Positions 61,999 to 64,000 of a DNA stretch of 64,000 bases are shown piece after piece. Both the position numbers and the translations under genes were made by a program. Origin of the DNA: Aptenodytes patagonicus (Eukaryota > Chordata > Aves > Sphenisciformes > Spheniscidae); the NCBI RefSeq assembly GCF_965638725.1, contig NC_134970.1, positions 2,733,001-2,797,000 on the forward strand, read 5' to 3'. The notes beneath the pieces are model-generated. The model searched no databases and had not been told where the DNA came from. It saw only the letters and a list, made by a program, of their open reading frames with translations. Position 1 is the stretch's first letter. Every line of letters starts with the position of its first letter.

Positions 61999-62387
61999 CA
62001 GTCGTGCTGCTGGAAGAAGACCTGGAGAAGGATGCACTAAAGTGTCATACATCAAAGAAGAAAAGCTTGGATCCTGTCTCGGTGGCTGCTGTACCGCACA
62101 GTGCTGGAGAGGAGGAGAACTAGAGTGAATTTGCTGCTGTTCCCGGTTCCTGCAGTGTTCCCTGCTGGCTCGGTGGTTGGTGTCCTCCATTCCTGGACTT
62201 TGCTTGATGGGGATCTCTGCTGCAGGAGCAGTCTCTGCACTCAAAGGCAGGCGAGCAGGGATAGGAGAGGTCGCCTCTAGATGCCAGAAAGGCCATTTGT
62301 ATAAGCTCCTGGCAGAAGACCTCTTCTGGAACAGCTGCTGGCTGTAGGCCTGCTAAGCCCGAAGGTCAGGATAGCCTCTCTGCAAGC
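61999..62387 (+). other. SLC41A1: SLC41A1 leader part of the start-codon exon
   Basis: The acceptor is preceded by an excellent pyrimidine tract (from about 61957) and reads catcacagcag, a tandem NAGNAG acceptor, so the exon may begin at 61999 or 62002. It then runs without another good donor through the SLC41A1 ATG at 62388 to the donor after 62765. This leaves about 390 bases of leader in this exon, including the end of an upstream frame that stops with TAG at 62121-62123. Confidence 0.55.
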
Positions 62388-62765
62388 ATGTCTTCCAAGC
62401 CAGAGCAGAAGGAGACCCAGCAGGCCAATGGGGCTGTGCTGCCCATTGTGCCCATGGACTGTCTCACCAGTCCAGACCGGGGGCAGCTGGTGGAGCCCTC
62501 AGATTTCCTGGGATCCGATGGTGACGGGCTAGAAGTGGTGGTGTTGGAGTCCCGTGCCAATGCTAAAGGGGTGCGAGAAGAAGACGCCCTGCTGGAAAAT
62601 GGCAGCCAGAGCAATGAAAGTGATGACACCAGCACAGACCGAGGTCCTGAGCCAGCCTCGCCCCTCAAGGAGACCTCCTTTTCCATCGGGCTGCAAGTCC
62701 TCTTTCCGTTCCTCCTGGCAGGCTTTGGGACAGTTGCTGCTGGAATGGTGCTGGACATTGTGCAG
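62388..62765 (+). CDS. SLC41A1: SLC41A1, Na+/Mg2+ exchanger, first coding exon only
   Basis: 126 codons from ATG 62388 to the donor at 62766 (GTGCAG then gtagga), ending in phase 0. It starts MSSKPE and contains the diagnostic run [20 protein letters not shown] and then [20 protein letters not shown], which I recall almost unchanged in human SLC41A1. The N-terminal 100 residues are cytosolic, acidic and rich in Ser; about residues 100-126 form the first membrane helix of the first MgtE-like half. Known role: Na+-dependent Mg2+ efflux at the plasma membrane. The second MgtE-like half and all later exons lie past the window. The start codon aligns with the mammalian one; no earlier in-frame ATG continues into it. 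Confidence 0.95.
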
Positions 62766-64000
62766 GTAGGACTGATACTTCCCTGGCATGGCACTGGGCT
62801 CTGAATCCTGTCTTTGTAGACCGTGGCTTGATCCCAAGCCAGGAGGGACTTGAATGCCAAGGCTCGTTCAGCAGATAGCAACTGTGAGGGGAGGAGACCT
62901 GTTACCTCGCAGGCTGGTTGGAGTAGGGGGAGACCTCGGTGATGTCTGGAGCGAGGGGAGGAGAGGCTGCAGGCACCCCTGCACTGCAGCTGCCCTGCTC
63001 TGGCTCAGAGGAGGAGGTTGCAGCTGGCACATGTGCAGCCAAAGCACCTGCCTGGGAACTGAGACCACTCTGTGCATTACGGCTTGAAATAAAGCGCTTT
63101 CCTGATGGTGGCTGTAAACACCCCAACTCCAGTCGCTAGTTCCACAGGTCCTGTGTCCCTTTTCCATCTTCAATGTTTGCTGCGCTGTTCCAGCATGCCA
63201 GGCTTGTGCCAGCCAGGTTAATGATTCGCCTGTCGTAGTGTGTGCGGGACACTTGCATGCTGGCTCGCTCCGCAGGTCGAAGGCTGGCTGAGTGGCCCTT
63301 ATGTTGCCTTCTATGCTCTTGAAGCGGTCAGGGTCAGCTGGGCTGACGCCTCCTGAGAGGTGTGTGGAGGTGATGCTTAGGAGAGGCCAGCCAGAGAGCT
63401 GGCTGTTACCTCCGGATGAAAACTGATGTGTTACCAGACGTGATCTCTCGTTAGGTCTCTCGTGACAGGCGACACTGTGGGAACCCGACAGTTGCACAGC
63501 TTAGGTTTTATGTGGCAAATGTGACTTCACGGACCGTGGCTCCTGCAGCGGTCTCTCTAGCACAAGTTTTCCAAGCGTGTATCTCTGGCAGCCGATCAGC
63601 TGCTTAATCTCTTCTCCTTTGCTCTGAAAGACAGGCTGTGCAGAGTTGTCTTGATGCCCAGCCCAAACTTTGTGAGTAAGGCACAAAACTCAATCATCCG
63701 TGCAGTGTAGGCTTATGAAACTATTTGGATGGAGGAGGCAGCCATTTTGGAACTGTGGTCAACCAAAAATGCTCTGCTTGAAGCCCCTCTGTTTGTTTAA
63801 GTGGGGTAAACAAGCCCTTGCAGTGTTGGCATAGAAAGACTTGAATGTCAGTCACTTGTCTGTATTGCTGGCAGCTGCGATCATCTCCACCCGAGCTGTG
63901 TGCCAGTAAGGTAAGTCAGGCTTCTTTTGTATTTGTGGGTGGTCAAGCAGACACTTCTCTTGCTTTCTTGCTCCTAATGGGTATTTCCCTGCAAGCCTTT
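62766..64000 (+). other. SLC41A1: SLC41A1 intron, continues past the window
   Basis: The next expected coding exon (starting HWEVF in the human protein as I recall it) is not present before 64000. The stretch contains an AATAAA at 63088-63093 and no recognised repeat. It is read as intron because the preceding exon ends in a good donor with an incomplete protein. Confidence 0.8.

Noticed and set aside
1-64000. CRISPR arrays, prophage, bacterial operons, retroviral or LTR elements
   Set aside because: The window is spliced vertebrate DNA. No regularly spaced repeat array was seen, and no LTR pair or gag/pol/env-like segment was recognised by eye; a repeat-masking run would be needed to exclude small old fragments.

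Overview
The window is vertebrate nuclear DNA, most likely from a bird. Three things point that way: four spliced genes with vertebrate-type proteins, a CR1 LINE fragment with the usual CR1 3' end, and compact introns with GC-rich promoters, as on avian microchromosomes. The species cannot be fixed from the sequence. All four genes lie on the + strand in the order RAB7B - SLC26A9 - PM20D1 - SLC41A1. This is the neighbourhood known from human 1q32.1 (the PARK16 region), so the block is conserved synteny.

Region by region: 1-3.0 kb holds a GC-rich candidate promoter and a possible first exon for RAB7B. RAB7B (3007-4922, 5 coding exons, 200 aa) is complete. From about 5.6 to 23.4 kb there is no recognisable protein gene; this 18 kb interval holds simple repeats, a 15-bp tandem array, an 18-bp palindrome, a possible conserved AT-rich element near 21.4 kb and a TATA/CCAAT/AP-1 promoter-like block at 16.3 kb that could drive SLC26A9. 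SLC26A9 (23469-37019, 20 coding exons, 806 aa) is complete. PM20D1 (40887-51996, 13 exons, 517 aa) starts in a TATA-less CpG-rich promoter and is complete. After it come a CR1 fragment (54.1-54.5 kb) and gene-free DNA. The SLC41A1 CpG island starts near 60.2 kb, with two or three leader exons and the first coding exon (62388-62765, 126 codons); the rest of that gene lies beyond the window.

The four genes are not an operon-like unit. They encode an endosome-Golgi small GTPase, an epithelial anion transporter/channel, a secreted N-acyl amino acid synthase/hydrolase and a plasma-membrane Mg2+ carrier. Every splice junction listed was assembled by hand; all introns start GT and end AG, and exon phases join without a frame break. 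No clearly novel multi-gene system was found. The most unusual items are a reading frame running through two or three leader exons of SLC41A1 upstream of its own start codon, a possible in-frame N-terminal extension of RAB7B from the upstream exon, and an ATTT microsatellite standing where the pyrimidine tract of PM20D1 exon 6 should be.
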